The position numbers were made by a program, and so were the translations under genes. From positions 23,456 to 87,455 of the IMG/VR virus record IMGVR_UViG_3300006192_000008: a stretch of 64,000 nucleotides of DNA; one strand, 5' to 3'. Source of the stretch: a virus. Below the pieces are notes generated by a model. The model did no database searches, was not told where the DNA came from, and saw only the letters and a program-made list of their open reading frames with translations. Positions 26,266-36,148 of this stretch are shown in pieces (the stretch's first letter is position 1; the number at the start of each line of letters is the position of its first letter).

Positions 26266-26712
26266 TTAGCAACCACATGATTTGATTCTAAATGGGTTTG
26301 TGTAAGAGAACATATTACCATCACACAAACGAATACCAATCAAGCCTGGACGAACATTATCTGGATTGCGATCATTTGCACAAACGTCTTCATAGCTAAT
26401 ACCAGCAGCGTAGCCAAGAACACCCTTGGGAAAGTTTACGGCCAAACTGTCTTTGATGAAGTTATCTAGTGCCACTGTATAAGCTCTGGCAATATCATTG
26501 TATACGTGAATGTCTCCCGTAATTTCCCTCGTGTTTACACTGGTTAGTGCAAGTGAGAGTGATATTGCAGCCATTCTTGCAGCTTGTACTAGATCACCAT
26601 TGCAATAGTTAATGAACCACTGAATCTCTTCGTCTGTTAAATAATCGTGAAATGGATTAGCTGGTGTCAGACCTATAAGTAGCCTGACCACCTCTACATT
26701 AGTCAGTGCCAT
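26266..26712 (-). CDS. Head-tail adaptor protein, 148 aa
   Basis: First connector gene after the capsid genes, where an adaptor that binds the portal is expected. It has an N-terminal helical part (NPFHDYLTDEEIQWFINYCNGD) and ends in FRIKSCGC. Its start overlaps the LAGLIDADG gene by 14 nt. Confidence 0.6.
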   Translation of the reverse strand: MALTNVEVVRLLIGLTPANPFHDYLTDEEIQWFINYCNGDLVQAARMAAISLSLALTSVNTREITGDIHVYNDIARAYTVALDNFIKDSLAVNFPKGVLGYAAGISYEDVCANDRNPDNVRPGLIGIRLCDGNMFSYTNPFRIKSCGC

Positions 26713-27559
26713 TGTAGTACCGCCCTTTATATAGGTTGTATTTTCGGGACAATCTCAGACTCTCAGTTGTGTTTAAATAAAGACTATCAAGTACAGCCTT
26801 GCACTCTTCAAACCTTCCTGAGTACGTATGAAACAGTGCCTTATTCTTAGAGTCTGGTGTGATAGTCATGTGCATATCAGGGACAATAGATTTGCAATAA
26901 ACCAACCACTGATGACAAAGAGTTTCACTGCCACAGATTTGCATTTTGGTACAAGACTCTAGCTTAGAAAGATAGCCATCACCTTCAAGAACACCTCTCC
27001 AGAAATCTCTGTTAAACAAAAATTGTTCTGGGCACTCTTCCTTGGTAGACTTTCTTGGAGCCAGACCAAAGGCAATAAGTCTCTCTGTTATAGGTTCATA
27101 TTGAAAGCCAAAAGAACACATGGAATACGTTTTGCCGGTTCTTTTATCAAACCTATGGCGCTCTCTAACTATATTTCCATTACGAATGTAAGCTTGTAAG
27201 CTTTTCAAAACCTCAACATCTTTCAAGGAAAGTTCAACGCTGACATTGTGTCCGTACTTTGTTTCCCTGAGATTGCCGTCAGTCAAAAGCCAACCATAGA
27301 AGTAAGCACACTCAGGTTCAAAAATATCTAGAAAAGCATTTTCGTTGATGGTATGACCCATCGAAAACCTATTTTCTTTTCTGGTCTTGATTGGTACTCC
27401 AAAATCACGTAAGACTTTAAGAGCAACATCCTCTGCAAACGGCATATCAAGGCAGATTTTTCTGGCACTTTCTCCGGCTTGATACCTTTCAATGATGACA
27501 GGTACATGCTCCGGTTTTACTTTCTTGTAAGGCCAGGTTTCAAAGTTAGGGTGTTCCAT
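26699..27559 (-). CDS. Free-standing LAGLIDADG homing endonuclease
   Basis: 286 aa from the ATG at 27559, which has AAAGGAG at good spacing; the longer frame to 27598 lacks one. Two LAGLIDADG helices: YFYGWLLTDGN near residue 96 and FWRGVLEGDGY near 190, so a single chain with two active sites. The N-terminal part resembles a helix-turn-helix. Inserted between two connector genes, not in an intron. Confidence 0.85.
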   Translation of the reverse strand: MEHPNFETWPYKKVKPEHVPVIIERYQAGESARKICLDMPFAEDVALKVLRDFGVPIKTRKENRFSMGHTINENAFLDIFEPECAYFYGWLLTDGNLRETKYGHNVSVELSLKDVEVLKSLQAYIRNGNIVRERHRFDKRTGKTYSMCSFGFQYEPITERLIAFGLAPRKSTKEECPEQFLFNRDFWRGVLEGDGYLSKLESCTKMQICGSETLCHQWLVYCKSIVPDMHMTITPDSKNKALFHTYSGRFEECKAVLDSLYLNTTESLRLSRKYNLYKGRYYNGTD

Positions 27560-27617
27560 AAAATACTCCTTTAGAAGATAGAACCCACAGAATACCACTA
27601 ACCTTGATAAAATACAA

Positions 27618-27833
27618 TCAACTTGCAGCCATCAAACCAGCAGTGACCAGTTTACCCAGAAGGGCGTCAAACTGTACCTTCAAAGCAGCCACATCAGCAG
27701 CAGCAGCTGGTGCTTGGTACGGCATAATGTTGGTATCTGGAACTTCTGCGTTCACTTCTGTAATGACACGCTGGATTACAGTGTGTGCATCAACCCAAGC
27801 CCGTTCTGGACCACTTACATCGGCAATAGCCAT
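27618..27833 (-). CDS. Small virion-associated protein, 71 aa
   Basis: Ala-rich (MAIADVSGPERAWVDAHTVI ... LLGKLVTAGLMAAS), between the capsid gene and connector genes. The ending resembles the C-terminus of small head fibre-type proteins; only a suggestion. Good codon usage and position support a gene. Confidence 0.55.
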   Translation of the reverse strand: MAIADVSGPERAWVDAHTVIQRVITEVNAEVPDTNIMPYQAPAAAADVAALKVQFDALLGKLVTAGLMAAS

Positions 27834-27883
27834 AATCTTATTCCTCTAGAATATGGAGGGGCTTTACGCCCCTCACGTCACTC

Positions 27884-28927
27884 TTAGTTAGAGCTGATAA
27901 CTTTAACCAGCGATGCAGGTTTGGTGCAGAAGTACAGAGGAGCCATTTCAAGCTCAAAGTCAACGTACTCATCGCGGTCATCAACGTACTGACGAACAAA
28001 CATTTCACGACCCGGCTGGTTAGCCTGAGACAGTTTGTTGCTAGGGCCAGCATAACCACGGAACAGGTCACGTACACCAAGACCATAAGCATGACCAGTG
28101 TTGTCAGCAACACCTTGCTCAGTAGTACCGTTAGGCAGGTTGAAGGTGGCGTCATAGGAGATGAAACGAACACCACGGTATTCAAACACTTCCATGATAC
28201 CCCAACGCATGTAGTTTGCGAGGTCATCACGCAGACGCTGAGTGCCACTGTTCTGATAGAACTTGAAGGCATCACGAATCATTGCATGGTTGATCAGCTT
28301 GTCAAAGAAGATTGGGTCAACCAGAACTTCGATACCGCTGATGGCACCACCTTGTTTAACATTGTTAGCTACGGCACGCTTCAGCTCAGCAATCTTAGCA
28401 TCTACGTTAGTAGTGCCAGTACCAAGTACGAAGTCGATGGTGGTTTGAGCAACACCAAACTCAGTGAACATATCCGCAACAACTTTACCGTCTGGAGTCT
28501 TGAAGACACCTTTGAAAGCTTGCAGCTTCATGTACTCGTTGGTCTGGTCAGCAGCCATACGCATGTCTTGCAGTTTTTCAGCAGTAGCGCGAGCCAGAGT
28601 TTCTTGAAGCTCCTGACCCGGCTGACGCCAGCTTTGAATGTCTTCAGTCATCAGACGGTCTTGATGCTTGAAGTAAGCCAGTTTCAGAGCAAAGGTTTCC
28701 ACTTCACGCTCTTTACCTTGGGTGGCGCTGTGATCACCACGATTTACTTGTGGGAGCAGGGTAATGTCATGCTTGTTAACGTCAAAGATGATGGCAGTTT
28801 GGCCAGTAGACTTCATGTTGAAGTAGTTACGGCTGTTTACATAACCATACTGATTTTCAATCTCGTTGATTGCATCAGTCATTTCGGTTGTTTTAAAGCT
28901 GTTGTAGTAATCGCGGATCACTGACAT
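27884..28927 (-). CDS. Major capsid protein (lambda gpE-like, HK97 fold)
   Basis: 347 aa, normal for gpE-like capsids. EVETFALKLAYFKHQDRLMTEDIQSWR and the C-terminal VDDRDEYVDFELEMAPLYF match this family. Lies directly after decoration and protease genes. Codon usage is strongly biased as expected for the most abundant protein. Confidence 0.9.
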   Translation of the reverse strand: MSVIRDYYNSFKTTEMTDAINEIENQYGYVNSRNYFNMKSTGQTAIIFDVNKHDITLLPQVNRGDHSATQGKEREVETFALKLAYFKHQDRLMTEDIQSWRQPGQELQETLARATAEKLQDMRMAADQTNEYMKLQAFKGVFKTPDGKVVADMFTEFGVAQTTIDFVLGTGTTNVDAKIAELKRAVANNVKQGGAISGIEVLVDPIFFDKLINHAMIRDAFKFYQNSGTQRLRDDLANYMRWGIMEVFEYRGVRFISYDATFNLPNGTTEQGVADNTGHAYGLGVRDLFRGYAGPSNKLSQANQPGREMFVRQYVDDRDEYVDFELEMAPLYFCTKPASLVKVISSN

Positions 28928-28964
28928 TCTAAGGTTTCCTTATTTCTTATTTATTTAAAGTTGA

Positions 28965-29360
28965 TTACACTTGAACGCGATCAACGATGCCTTGAACGGC
29001 CAACTGAGTGACCATGCGTGCTTTACCTGGGGCATCCACAGCACCATCATAAAGGAGTGCAGCAGAGGTAATGCCGGTATCGCCACCACGGATCAGAACA
29101 GCAAGTTCGTGATCACCAGCAGCAAGGTTAGGTACGTCTGCGAAATGGTCAACAAGCACAGCAACGCCACCAGTCAATGTTGCAGAACCTGCTTGGTCAA
29201 TCCAAACATACTTGCCACCAGAGAGTTTCAGCGCTGCACCAATATCCATACCCGCTTTTACGGTTACGGTTACGGTTTCACGGCAATAGCCATATTCAAC
29301 ACCACTTTCAAAAGCGATGATGTTCGAGAGTTTGTTAGGGCGAGATGCAATAGCAGTCAT
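28965..29360 (-). CDS. Head decoration protein (lambda gpD-like)
   Basis: 131 aa, just upstream of the capsid gene. GMDIGAALKLSGGKYVWID...GGVAVLVDHFADVPNLAAGDHELAVLIRGGDTGI fits the decoration-protein fold. Stabilises the expanded head. Confidence 0.85.
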   Translation of the reverse strand: MTAIASRPNKLSNIIAFESGVEYGYCRETVTVTVKAGMDIGAALKLSGGKYVWIDQAGSATLTGGVAVLVDHFADVPNLAAGDHELAVLIRGGDTGITSAALLYDGAVDAPGKARMVTQLAVQGIVDRVQV

Positions 29361-29371
29361 TTTCTTTTTCC

Positions 29372-30733
29372 TTATTTATTCTTGGTAGGCAGGAAGCTTT
29401 TGAAGCTGACCGGCTCTTTGGTTTCTTCATTAACGTCTGTACTCTTCTTTTCAAAAAGATCAGAAGTTTCCAGTTTGTCTTCTTTCTTCTTCATAGAAGC
29501 CAGTACGACATTAAAAGCAGTATCATCTACAGTTTCCAGAGATGCATACAACTTATCCGCTTGCTCTGCATCAGCCTCAACCGAAGCAATAGCCTCTTTA
29601 CGGGCAGCGACTTTAGCTTCCTTAGCGGCGGTTTCCAGTGCTGCACGATCAGCAGCTACTACACTCAACTCTTCCTTAGCTTGGACCAGTTCAGCAGACA
29701 GGGAGGCTACAGCATTGAGTTGCGCTGCAAGCTCGGTTTCCTGTGCGTTGAATTTAGCTTCAAGTTCGGAATGCTGCGCTTGCAGTTCCTCAAATTCTTT
29801 CATTTGTACCTCATCAATTTCCAGTTCAGCAGTCTTCCCATCAACAGGTTGCTTGCTAAAACTAAATAGTTTATTGTTTGTAAACATTTTATTGTCCTTC
29901 TGGGCAACGTCTGCGAGATAATTGTAAAACTCATCGTGAGTCATTACTTTATCAGCCAAGCCAAGAGAAATAGCATCTTTAGCCATAAAGACTTTAGCTT
30001 CTGTTTTCTTAACTTGATCCACATCCATTTTTCGCATACTTGCTACATAGGATGTAAATTCTTCATACAAGGCATCAACTTTCACTTGAATGTCTTGAAT
30101 AAACTCTGGTCTAAACGATCCGTCTTCTGCGAAAGGAACTTTGCTCCCACCAGCATAAACAAATGAGCGTTCGTAACCTTTTTCTTCTAGTGCTTTGGAG
30201 TCATTCATTAAACGAACAACAACACCAATGCTACCAACTTCTGCTTGAGGGTTTAGAATAACTTCATCTGCAATGCAGGTAACACCATAGCAAGCTGAAG
30301 CAGCCATGCCGTCAACATAGGTAAGGATTTTGATACCCTTAGCATCTGCTTGCTTACGAATGTAACTGCCAAGCTCCTGCATACCATAAGCTTCACCACC
30401 ACCAGAGTCAGCCATGAAGACTAGGGTTTTCATTCCCATGTCAACCATAGCATTAAACTCTTGTACAATACCTTCGTAGGAAGTTCCACCACATAGGGCT
30501 TCCCAACCAGAGGATTTATATGTAAGAGGCCCATCAATATCAATAATACCTACTTGAGTATCAGAGTAATATTGAAGTTGTTTACCTTCTCGTGGTTTGT
30601 TACCAGCAGAGATATTCATCTCGCCTTGGTTGCGTTCTTTTAAATAAGTAATCACACTTTCAAAGCTCGATGGCTCAATCAAGTGTGGTGTGTTATATAG
30701 CTTCTTAGTTAGAAGCCTTAAACTATGAGCCAT
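29372..30733 (-). CDS. Prohead serine protease (S49/SppA-like) fused to scaffold
   Basis: 453 aa. Residues ~40-270 form an S49 peptidase: DIDGPL, MADSGGGEAYG and DGMAASACYGV with the nucleophile Ser (near residue 145). Residues ~300-400 are a long coiled coil (FEELQAQHSELEAKFNAQET...), the scaffold core. Matches lambda C/Nu3-like fused organisation. Starts 1 nt after portal stop. Confidence 0.9.
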   Translation of the reverse strand: MAHSLRLLTKKLYNTPHLIEPSSFESVITYLKERNQGEMNISAGNKPREGKQLQYYSDTQVGIIDIDGPLTYKSSGWEALCGGTSYEGIVQEFNAMVDMGMKTLVFMADSGGGEAYGMQELGSYIRKQADAKGIKILTYVDGMAASACYGVTCIADEVILNPQAEVGSIGVVVRLMNDSKALEEKGYERSFVYAGGSKVPFAEDGSFRPEFIQDIQVKVDALYEEFTSYVASMRKMDVDQVKKTEAKVFMAKDAISLGLADKVMTHDEFYNYLADVAQKDNKMFTNNKLFSFSKQPVDGKTAELEIDEVQMKEFEELQAQHSELEAKFNAQETELAAQLNAVASLSAELVQAKEELSVVAADRAALETAAKEAKVAARKEAIASVEADAEQADKLYASLETVDDTAFNVVLASMKKKEDKLETSDLFEKKSTDVNEETKEPVSFKSFLPTKNK

Positions 30734-32224
30734 CTACGTATTTTCTCCATTACCTGTGGATTGATCCCCACCACCAGTTGCGTCACCTGTGCCAGATGGC
30801 ATGCCCTCTTCCATACCTTCACCCGAATTAGACGAGTAAGCTGTCATTTCTTTCCTGACATCTTCTGTAGAAATAGTGGTGTCTGAGAAAGGCTTAGGCA
30901 TGTTGGCTTGCTCGGCGACCCAGTTAGCAGTCTTAGCGTTTGCACTGATCAACCCTTGTGCGCCTGCGCGTTGTAGGAACTTAGACAAAACGTCAAGGTC
31001 AGGACTAACAAGATCACCAAAGTAAAATTCTGGCATCACTTCAGTTGACCAACCATTAAGTTCAAACAATTGTTTAATCAAGTCATGGTTGAGTTGATCT
31101 TGAATCTCAATCAACTTAGCCTCAATAGCCATGTTGGAGATGCCTTGTAGACTCTCTGCAAGAGAGAAGCTACCACCGCCATTCTGACCAAGAGTCAACT
31201 GAGAAGCCATAAGGCTTGTAATAATCTCAGAACGATAACGTCCAATAATATCTGATACGTTGTAGCTACGTTGGCCGTTAATACCAAGAAGCTCAAGATC
31301 GGCAATCACTTCTTTGCCGTTCTCATCTTTCAAGCTTGGAACAATTACGCCGCTTTGCTCACCCATGTGTAGGTTACGCATTACGTTCTTCCAATACTCA
31401 AAGGTCTGCTTATCTAAGTCACTAGCATCTTCTGCCATGTATCGGGGGTTAAGCTTCAATACTTTAAGACCACGAACATCAGAAGCTACGCCAGTACCTT
31501 CAAACTTCTCAAGCTCTGTTTTATACCTCCAAGCTTGCCAACATCCATTGAGAGGGGATTCGCCGATTGGTGAGTCTTTAAGCGGATTGTTTCGAAACAG
31601 GAGAAACTTCTCTCTGCGAATCCACTGTTCAACACCTTTCTCAACAATATCTACTTTATTCTTACCAGCAGGTACGTTCGGGTATTGATATAGCCCAGTA
31701 AGCTTACGTCCTGTATCTGTCCAATCCCAAGACTCAATACTATCTTGAGTAATAGGAGGAAGAGAGGCAATACCTACAAGACCATCATTATACTTACTAC
31801 CATTCTTCTTATAGCGCTTACGATACACTTTCTCATGGGCGGCAAAACCATAGCGGTTAAAGCTTACCACTTGACGTATGAAGCTACCCCAACTATGATC
31901 CATATCATTGATACACTGCTTGATAAAAGCAGCTTTATCTTTGAGTTGGTCTTCATAACCTTCTGGTACACGAATATGCCAAGGAACACGAGCAATAGCC
32001 ATTTCTACAAGATTTAGTGCAGGAGCAATAGTTGCATCCTTTGCCATGTCCTTGTAGGTTTTCATGCAATGTGGCCAACGAAGTTCGTGTGCGCACTCTT
32101 CAAAAATGTTCCCAGAGAATACGTTCAAGCCGTTGTAAGACACTTGACTAAGACGCATTCTGGGGATTGTACTATCTTCCCCTTTAGTTAGAGAAGGGGT
32201 AAGGTCTTCTGTTTCTTCCGCCAT
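30734..32224 (-). CDS. Portal protein (DUF935-like)
   Basis: 496 aa, between terminase and prohead protease. Text such as YVAGKN..., FLLFRNNPLKDSPIGESPLNGCWQAWRYKTELEKF and a QLTLGQNGGGSFSLAE segment is typical of DUF935/Mu gp29-like portals. Forms the twelve-fold DNA channel. Gly/Ser/Thr-rich disordered C-terminus. Confidence 0.85.
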   Translation of the reverse strand: MAEETEDLTPSLTKGEDSTIPRMRLSQVSYNGLNVFSGNIFEECAHELRWPHCMKTYKDMAKDATIAPALNLVEMAIARVPWHIRVPEGYEDQLKDKAAFIKQCINDMDHSWGSFIRQVVSFNRYGFAAHEKVYRKRYKKNGSKYNDGLVGIASLPPITQDSIESWDWTDTGRKLTGLYQYPNVPAGKNKVDIVEKGVEQWIRREKFLLFRNNPLKDSPIGESPLNGCWQAWRYKTELEKFEGTGVASDVRGLKVLKLNPRYMAEDASDLDKQTFEYWKNVMRNLHMGEQSGVIVPSLKDENGKEVIADLELLGINGQRSYNVSDIIGRYRSEIITSLMASQLTLGQNGGGSFSLAESLQGISNMAIEAKLIEIQDQLNHDLIKQLFELNGWSTEVMPEFYFGDLVSPDLDVLSKFLQRAGAQGLISANAKTANWVAEQANMPKPFSDTTISTEDVRKEMTAYSSNSGEGMEEGMPSGTGDATGGGDQSTGNGENT

Positions 32225-32232
32225 ATCTCTTC

Positions 32233-33641
32233 CTATGCGAATGGGTTGTTAGTTTTAAGGAGGTTGTCTGTTGATTTAAGACCAGACATGTAGTTGGGGA
32301 TTTGTATTTTCTGAGCAAGAATTGCTACGGTATCAGCCAAGGCGTCAACAATGTCCTCGTGACCCGATTCGCCGGACTTACGAAGACCAGTAAAAGCTTC
32401 CAATTCTTTATATACAAAGTTATTATCGTTTAGAATTTTATTCTCGTGGTCAGTACCACAATTCTTTAAGAAAACTATGTGGCCATTTTGTGCTAAACTG
32501 GATACTGGACGAAAGCGATCAAGCTTACTTTTTGTAGTCTGTAACGTCCTTACTCTAAACCCCTCTTCAGAGATTTCTCTTGAAAGCATACCTGTTGCGG
32601 CTTTGGCTGCTGCCCCAGGATCGAGTGGGAGAACTATATCCACATCATATCCGTCCCTGATAGCGTTATCTAGGATGAACTGTTTCCAGTCACCAAAACG
32701 AATACGAGTCTTTTGTACATCATGTACGAAGTATTCCCCACTCTTCAACTTAGAAACTTTGCAAGTTGCAGTGTAGTCTGGGGATGGATTAGCATCACTT
32801 TTGAGTGTGGACGCAAGGTCATAAGCCCTGACAGTTTTAACAATCTCACTCTTAGGCGGCTCTTGAATTTCTTCTCTACACCAGCTACGCAGAAAGTGCG
32901 TACTTGACTGTTCTCTGGCAGTCCAATCGCCAAGTAAAAGTCTGCGACGTTCTACATCCGGCATCGCCTCAAGCGAACCCAAGTATTCGGGTTGATTTTC
33001 AATGAGCCACGGATTATCGTAGATGGTGCCTAGAATCACTTGGAAACTAAGGGGCTTAACTTGCTTAGGGTGGTCAATTGGTAGATTAGGATTACCATAT
33101 CTAACAATCATTTCCTCCTTAGAGTCTCCCCAGAATATCACACCTTCTCTACGAAGAATCCAACGAGTGATCCCATTCTTTTCGGGGTCAGGTAGGCCAT
33201 ATTTTTCATGCCCTTCCGGGTAAAGCCACCACTTGACCCAATCAAATAAAAATGAATCTGGATCAGGGTTACAACTTAACCAAATCGAAGGGTCAAGATT
33301 TGCCTTTGTCCGTAGACGAGAAACTAGCCACCAAATATGACTTTCAGAGGCATGAGTACACTCATCATAAAATACGTTTGAGAGTTCAAGGCCATGGTAG
33401 AGCTGACCAGCTTTATCGTTCTCATAGTGAGAAAAGGATACCGAGCTTCCTGAAGAAAACACGATGCGCTGGTCTTTCATTTTAATTTTAATATCATCTA
33501 CTTGAGAGTAGAGGTGAACAGCGGCGTCAAAAAGACCACCGCTTTTCATGATAGCTGTAGAGTTTTTACGGATACAGAAACCACGATAAAGTGGGTCATC
33601 CATCCAGCGCAAATGGCGCATTAAACCTACGTGACTTTTAG
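32233..33641 (-). CDS. terL: Terminase large subunit, exon 2
   Basis: Begins with the end of the Walker A motif (KSHVGLMRHLRWMDDP) and continues through a Walker B-like LSNVFYDECTH (near residue 130), a motor coupling region, and nuclease acidic residues (VRAYDLAS, VLPLDPGAAAKA, HEDIVDALADTVAI). 501 aa after joining with exon 1. Packages DNA into the prohead. Confidence 0.9.
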
Positions 33642-33927
33642 CAAAAATGTTCAAGATAGTTCGCTAGTCCTATCTCCGCACCATTATGTGCAGCTATATG
33701 TTTCCATATAGAGCAGACCATATCATCACACCTGTAAAGGTGAGCTTGCCGCTTCCACTCGCTTGAGTGTACTCTACTCTGTTCGGTGGCAGCCTCTATG
33801 ACTGCTCTTAGCAACCGCATTTCGATGGTCGTTACACCTTCCTATTTCTAGGCTTGGCTCGGGATTGCCCTCGTCTTTACGTTAGGATGTTCCCCGAGTT
33901 CAACAAGTTTAAAGATCGCCTAAGTCA
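33642..33927 (-). other. Small ORF-less group I intron inside the terL Walker A codons
   Basis: 286 nt. Minus-strand RNA contains AATCCCGAGCCAAGCC (near 33855), GGTGTAACGACCATC (near 33830), GATATGGTCT (near 33720) and a helical P9-like end, all standard group I signatures. 5' site: exon GATCGU pairs with intron GCGAUC so that U33928 faces G as a U-G wobble; 3' site follows G33642. Splicing gives GGAAGSSKSHVG. No internal coding frame of note. Confidence 0.85.
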
Positions 33928-34024
33928 ACGATCCTGCTGCGCCACCCGCAACCAAGATTCTTGCGTCACTTTGCAAGTATTTTTCTTGGAAGGGTGACTG
34001 CGGAGCAACAATAATTTCACTCAT
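33928..34024 (-). CDS. terL: Terminase large subunit, exon 1
   Basis: 97 nt encoding MSEIIVAPQSPFQEKYLQSD and then ILVAGGAAGSS, i.e. the ATPase adenine-binding strand and first half of Walker A. Unspliced it stops at TAG within a few codons. The ATG overlaps the end of the upstream HNH gene by 8 nt. Confidence 0.85.
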
Positions 34025-34844
34025 CTTTAGAGTTTCCCTTGTATTCCAGCCACTGCTGATCTTCTGCCGGAATCCAACCGTCTTTAAACTTATCCACGAG
34101 ACTGTTGAAATAATGTCCCGGTAGATTTGTCAGATTGAGCTTATTGTAGGAAGTCAAGAACCTAGATTTAGTAGGTTTTCCACACAACACCCACGCATCA
34201 TAGTATATATCTGCCGAGGTCCACTTGTGTTTGTGCGCAAGGGCGTCTGGACTATATTTCAACCATGGTAACATTGACCGGCTCGGGTTAGGCTGACACC
34301 CGCAAGATTTAACTTTACCATTAGTAAAGCTTGTTCCTCGTTTTACTACGGTATTCCCACAAACACACAAAAGCTTCCAGAAAGAGACACTCTGCTTTTT
34401 ACTACTATCAGCTTCCCAGTGAGAGAATTCAATGACTGTAAGTTGGTTATTAGACATACCAACAAGATTTTTAAACATGCTAGATTTATCTTTACTTAGG
34501 TCTGTATTGCTACGCATTTCAGTCATCTTAACTTTTGCACTTTTGGAGTACTCTTGTTTCAGTTTTGCGTATATTTTTGAAGACCTTACAGTGTCCCGAG
34601 TATGACTCATTAACCAAAACGCCCGCATTAGTGCGGTAGACTCCGGATGTGTTTTCCACAGTAACCAGTGTGCAATGAAGTGCTCTCTAGCCGTGAACAG
34701 GACAAGGTTATCTTTTGAATTACCACCACCTAGACATCTAGGTATAATATGGTGAGATTCATGATAACCCTCAAGAGCTGACTTATTCAAGCCCCTTACT
34801 TTACACTTCTCAACCAACTGATCATATATCTTTTTGTAGTTCAT
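34017..34844 (-). CDS. Free-standing HNH homing endonuclease next to terL intron
   Basis: 275 aa. YHESHHIIPRCLGGGNSKDNLVLFTAREHFIAHWLLWK is an HNH core similar to that of the sheath-intron enzyme. A Cys-rich part follows (CVCGNTVVKRG...KSCGCQ), likely a zinc ribbon. It is outside the intron, immediately upstream of terL exon 1, and overlaps the terL start. Confidence 0.8.
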   Translation of the reverse strand: MNYKKIYDQLVEKCKVRGLNKSALEGYHESHHIIPRCLGGGNSKDNLVLFTAREHFIAHWLLWKTHPESTALMRAFWLMSHTRDTVRSSKIYAKLKQEYSKSAKVKMTEMRSNTDLSKDKSSMFKNLVGMSNNQLTVIEFSHWEADSSKKQSVSFWKLLCVCGNTVVKRGTSFTNGKVKSCGCQPNPSRSMLPWLKYSPDALAHKHKWTSADIYYDAWVLCGKPTKSRFLTSYNKLNLTNLPGHYFNSLVDKFKDGWIPAEDQQWLEYKGNSKDE

Positions 34845-34870
34845 AATTACCTCTCATTAGGCTTAATAGG

Positions 34871-34926
34871 TGTAGACTAGCCAGATGAATGAGCATCTGG
34901 CGGGCTTGCAATCCCGTTCATCTACA
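34871..34926. ncRNA. 56-nt tRNA-like three-way junction
   Basis: TGTAGA (34871-34876) pairs with TCTACA (34921-34926), enclosing two hairpins: CCAGATG/CATCTGG and CGGG/CCCG. The shape is that of a tRNA missing one arm; no TTCRA T-loop is present on either strand. Lies in the leader of the HNH gene. Could be a tRNA remnant or an RNA processing/attenuation structure. Confidence 0.35.
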
Positions 34927-35110
34927 TTGATTTGCAACTTTAGAATTTAGTAGCCCTGCATGTACTTCCGGGCATCAGAAGTAGGAGGAGAAACACGCGA
35001 GGTAAGCAACGTGCTTCAGACGACATGCTCGCCTAGGAGAAATCTTTAACGTGACTAAACCTAACGGTTGTACTTACGAAAGATAGTTTGTAGCAAGAAT
35101 AGAAGTGCCA

Positions 35111-35947
35111 TTAACCAGCTCCGAGGTTTACAAGTTCAGCCCACCAACCAGAAAACACGCCAGTTGCTGTACCTGAACCAAAGTTTTCAAGACGCCAGTA
35201 GTAAGTTCCTACACCAACACCACGTTGATCAAACGACTTACTACCAACAGAAGATTGTTGTGCTGTTGCGTTAGTTGCCACAACCCTAACTCTATCAATA
35301 ACTACACCTCCAGTAACTCCTGTACCACCTGTGAACAAGGTATTCTGGAACGTGTAGAATGGTGTCTCACGAAGAGTCATTGCATTCTTTGGAAGAATCG
35401 GTAGAGGAGTTGCATAAGTACCAGTACCTGTAGAACCTGCATAAGTGGATAGGCGAATACTGCCTGCATCTACTACACAACTTACATCATACAGAATCGT
35501 GTCAATTGCCACGTTAGCTTGGACGTAAACACTAGCGCCCGATGCTATCGAGAATTCATAGAATGTGCGAGCTTCTCGGCCACTATGGAAGGATGTCTGT
35601 CCTGTGTCTACTTTAACCCTACGATATAACTCATTAGGACTTGTATAGATATCATGAGGAAGGTCTACACCGGTAAATGGTGTGATTGTCTCTGTAACCT
35701 TCTGAACCAAAACAGGGCCAGTACCACCACGAATCCAGATAGGATCACTTGTTGCGTGTACCAGCACTGTCTGACCAGAGAGTAAGGGATACTGGTCACT
35801 GTCTGCTAAAGGAGGAAGAGATGCTTGAACTAGATATGCAGGAGAAGATGTATTATTGGTGACAATAAGACTTGTACCAGTATCAAAGTCAGAAAGCGTA
35901 TAAAGATTGGTGTATGTGAAAGGACTTGGGATACTTACTACTTGCAT
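35111..35947 (-). CDS. Probable virion protein, 278 aa
   Basis: Beta-rich, Thr/Ser/Gly-rich protein with no Cys-motif or catalytic signature (one Cys near residue 155). The C-terminal TYYWRLENFGSGTATGVFSGWWAELV looks like a structural/capsid-fibre domain. It is the first gene after the tRNA region in the late block. No family recognised. Confidence 0.6.
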   Translation of the reverse strand: MQVVSIPSPFTYTNLYTLSDFDTGTSLIVTNNTSSPAYLVQASLPPLADSDQYPLLSGQTVLVHATSDPIWIRGGTGPVLVQKVTETITPFTGVDLPHDIYTSPNELYRRVKVDTGQTSFHSGREARTFYEFSIASGASVYVQANVAIDTILYDVSCVVDAGSIRLSTYAGSTGTGTYATPLPILPKNAMTLRETPFYTFQNTLFTGGTGVTGGVVIDRVRVVATNATAQQSSVGSKSFDQRGVGVGTYYWRLENFGSGTATGVFSGWWAELVNLGAG

Positions 35948-35993
35948 TGCATTCCCCTGATGGAATTGTTATTTGTTGTAATGTGAGGGAATG

Positions 35994-36067
35994 TGGTGCT
36001 CTGTGAGTGAATCGAACACTCATCTGTTCCTTACAAGGGAACTGCTTGACCTTCCAGCAAACAGAGC
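35994..36067 (-). tRNA. tRNA-Thr (TGT)
   Basis: Minus strand folds as a full cloverleaf: acceptor GCTCTGT/ACAGAGC, anticodon stem GTTCC/GGAAC with loop CTTGTAA (anticodon TGT), T-loop TTCGATT, discriminator A and an encoded CCA. Confidence 0.9.
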
Positions 36068-36072
36068 GTATT

Positions 36073-36148
36073 TGGCTGGCGAGATACGATTCGAACGTAT
36101 GACCTAAGAGTTAACAGCTCTTTGCAACTACCGCTGTGCTACTCGCCA
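36073..36148 (-). tRNA. tRNA-Asn (GTT)
   Basis: Acceptor TGGCGAG/CTCGCCA, D-arm AGCACAGCGGTAGTTGC, anticodon stem AAGAG/CTCTT with loop CTGTTAA (anticodon GTT), T-loop TTCGAAT, discriminator G and encoded CCA. Only 5 nt separates it from tRNA-Thr, so both are cut from one transcript. Confidence 0.93.

Noticed and set aside
34871-34926. Calling the 56-nt element a normal tRNA-Cys or tRNA-Met
   Set aside because: Neither strand has a T-arm consensus, and the anticodon-like loops have six or eight bases.
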